64,000 nt of DNA from an uncultured Clostridia bacterium (GTDB taxonomy: Bacteria; Bacillota; Clostridia; Christensenellales; CAG-138): the NCBI GenBank assembly GCA_947168855.1, contig CAMVNO010000005.1, forward strand, positions 1-64,000, given 5' to 3'. This document shows positions 62,987 to 64,000 of this stretch, one piece after another. The number at the start of each line of letters is the position of its first letter. Positions within the stretch are counted from its first letter, which is position 1. The notes under the pieces were generated by a model that searched no databases, had not been told where the DNA came from, and saw only the letters and a program-made list of their open reading frames with translations. The position numbers were made by a program, and so were the translations under genes.

Positions 62987-63287
62987 TGCTGTTTCTCCTA
63001 TACGTTTTATTGATAGTTGTGGTACGGGGTGCCTCCCCTCCCACTTAAACGCTTCGCTTCGGTCTGCCGAAAACTGCGTTTTCATCAGACCGGTTTCTCA
63101 GCTTCCGCCTAAAACACAAGTGTTTTCGGGCGGCGGAAGCTGCAAGGTGTCAAATTCACCGCACATGTCGCTGAATTTGACGGATCTTGACCATCCGTTC
63201 TCTCTCCGCTGTCCGCGTTCATACCGTCCGCGCAGCAAGCATTGCATCAAACAAAGAATATCAACAAACCGAATGCGATTCGTTTTT
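62987..63287 (-). promoter_or_regulatory. nusG-rplK intergenic region with three stem-loops
   Basis: No gene. Three strong hairpins: GTCAAATTCA (63149-63158) / TGAATTTGAC (63172-63181); GCTTCCGCC (63101-63109) / GGCGGAAGC (63132-63140) with AAAACAC / GTGTTTT inside; and GGTCTG (63061-63066) / CAGACC (63086-63091) with AAAAC / GTTTT inside. None has a proper T tract. They may control the rplKA message, for example through L1 binding, or be dispersed repeat hairpins. Confidence 0.6.
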
Positions 63288-63872
63288 TCAGATTTTCTGG
63301 ACCTGGATGAAATCCAGCTCGACCGGGGTTTCTCTGCCGAACATGGATACGGACAGCTTAACCTTCTGCCGTTCGGGATCAATCTTGTCGACCCGCCCGA
63401 GGAAGTTCTCGAGAGGACCGGACACGACGCGCACCGTTTCGCCGACTTCGATGTTGAGCACGATCGGGATGCGCTCTACGCCCATCGCAACGACCTCTTC
63501 GTCCTTCAGCGGAACCGGCTTGCTTCCCGGACCGACAAAGCCCGTTACGCCGCGTGTGTTGCGGATGACGTACCATGCCCGCGGATTCATCACGAGATCG
63601 CGCGATACGCCGCCGCCCTGCTCGGCAGGACGTTCCTTCTCCACAACATCTACGACCATTTTGACCATGACGTAGCCGGGATAGACCTTTCGGGTGACAG
63701 ATTTGCGCTTTCCGTTCGGCAGGATCTCAATGGTTTCTTCCGTCGGATACATGACCTCCAGAATGATATCCGAAAGTCCGGCGTTGTCGACGGCCTTGAT
63801 AAGGTCTTCCTTGACCTTGTTCTCATACCCGGAATAGGTATGGACCACATACCATTTCGTTTCCTGACTCAT
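63288..63872 (-). CDS. nusG: Transcription termination/antitermination factor NusG
   Basis: A 194-residue NusG. The N-terminal domain begins WYVVHTYSGYENKVKEDL and includes VYPGYVMVKM, and the C-terminal KOW domain contains VGETVRVVSGPLENFLGRVD. It links RNA polymerase to ribosomes or Rho. ATG 63872 lies 5 bases beyond the stop of the probable secE end, the usual secE-nusG order. Confidence 0.97.
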   Translation of the reverse strand: MSQETKWYVVHTYSGYENKVKEDLIKAVDNAGLSDIILEVMYPTEETIEILPNGKRKSVTRKVYPGYVMVKMVVDVVEKERPAEQGGGVSRDLVMNPRAWYVIRNTRGVTGFVGPGSKPVPLKDEEVVAMGVERIPIVLNIEVGETVRVVSGPLENFLGRVDKIDPERQKVKLSVSMFGRETPVELDFIQVQKI

Positions 63873-63877
63873 GGGCG

Positions 63878-64000
63878 TTACTCGTTATCGGTCGTGCCTT
63901 CTCCGGCATCCTGGGTCTCTTCCGCAGGCGTCTCTTCCGCAGGCGCTTCTTCCTGCGCGGGTTCAACCGTTGCGGTCGATTCACCGCCGGAAAGCAGTGC
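63878..64000 (-). CDS. secE: 3' end of an acidic-tailed protein, probably SecE
   Basis: Forty codons run from the window edge to TAA 63880-63878. They encode a tail rich in Glu, Ala and Pro with a duplicated PAEET unit (EEAPAEETPAEETQD). Its position just before nusG is that of secE, and the visible beginning ALLSGG could follow the single membrane helix of SecE, but SecE normally lacks such a long acidic tail. The rest lies outside the window, so this is inferred from order. Confidence 0.45.
   Translation of the reverse strand, partial: ALLSGGESTATVEPAQEEAPAEETPAEETQDAGEGTTDNE

Overview
The window comes from an anaerobic, amino-acid-fermenting Bacillota (Clostridia-like) bacterium. Evidence: a complete methylaspartate route of glutamate fermentation, an Rnf complex, superoxide reductase plus rubrerythrin, an ECF-type riboflavin uptake component, SecA with a C-terminal zinc tail, strong Shine-Dalgarno sites and sigma-A promoters with 17-base spacers. 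I cannot name the species. No rRNA, tRNA or CRISPR array was seen.

Layout. (1) About 1-10,500 is an AT-richer accessory region: an IS630-type transposase remnant, small gene fragments, a glucosidase, a radical SAM 'mobile pair' with its MarR regulator, an unusual symporter with a soluble N-terminal extension, a nonsense-interrupted Spo0A-like gene, an Xre regulator, and four copies (one chimeric, two almost identical, one deleted) of a MetRS-type tRNA-binding-domain cassette set among clusters of TATGCCAAAT repeats. (2) 10,558-21,650 is a GC-rich catabolic block: cysteine desulfidase and a P-loop protein on the minus strand, then citramalate lyase, mesaconase, glutamate mutase S/L/E and methylaspartate ammonia-lyase on the plus strand. 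(3) 21,665-30,992: a putative surface O-acetylation operon (MBOAT, DHHW protein, RCC1-repeat protein), pyruvate kinase, a YwaF-like membrane protein, a dicarboxylate/glutamate symporter and an aminotransferase. (4) 31,078-33,577: a compact RiPP-like cluster with two cysteine-bearing precursor peptides, a SPASM radical SAM enzyme, a PqqD-like protein and a soluble Ser/His signal-peptidase-like protease. (5) 33,625-42,273: rnfC, a fused rnfD-rnfG, rnfE, rnfA, rnfB, then a pentaheme nitrite reductase (nrfA) and a system-II cytochrome c maturation pair. (6) 42,316-45,778: a phosphoribosyltransferase, oxygen-defence proteins, and a zinc macrodomain/SirTM pair. (7) 45,785-53,150: an ECF sigma factor with its own GGAAC-N17-CGTCTA promoter and a membrane-anchored beta-helix partner, a hairpin array, secA, and a small divergent gene pair between direct repeats. 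(8) 53,394-64,000: housekeeping genes (hpf, prfB, cyclophilin, LysR, ribU, pepF, rplA, rplK, nusG and a probable secE end) with an LRR surface protein.

How it fits together. Glutamate is converted via methylaspartate, mesaconate and citramalate to acetate and pyruvate. Pyruvate oxidation elsewhere would yield reduced ferredoxin, which Rnf can spend to make an ion gradient. The nrfA gene lies 3 bases after rnfB and is followed by its haem-attachment genes, suggesting that electrons from the Rnf membrane module may also reduce nitrite to ammonia outside the cell.

The strongest candidates for undescribed biology are the RiPP-like cluster, the Rnf-NrfA-Ccs locus with its RnfD-RnfG fusion, the repeated tRNA-binding cassettes, and the ECF sigma/beta-helix pair.
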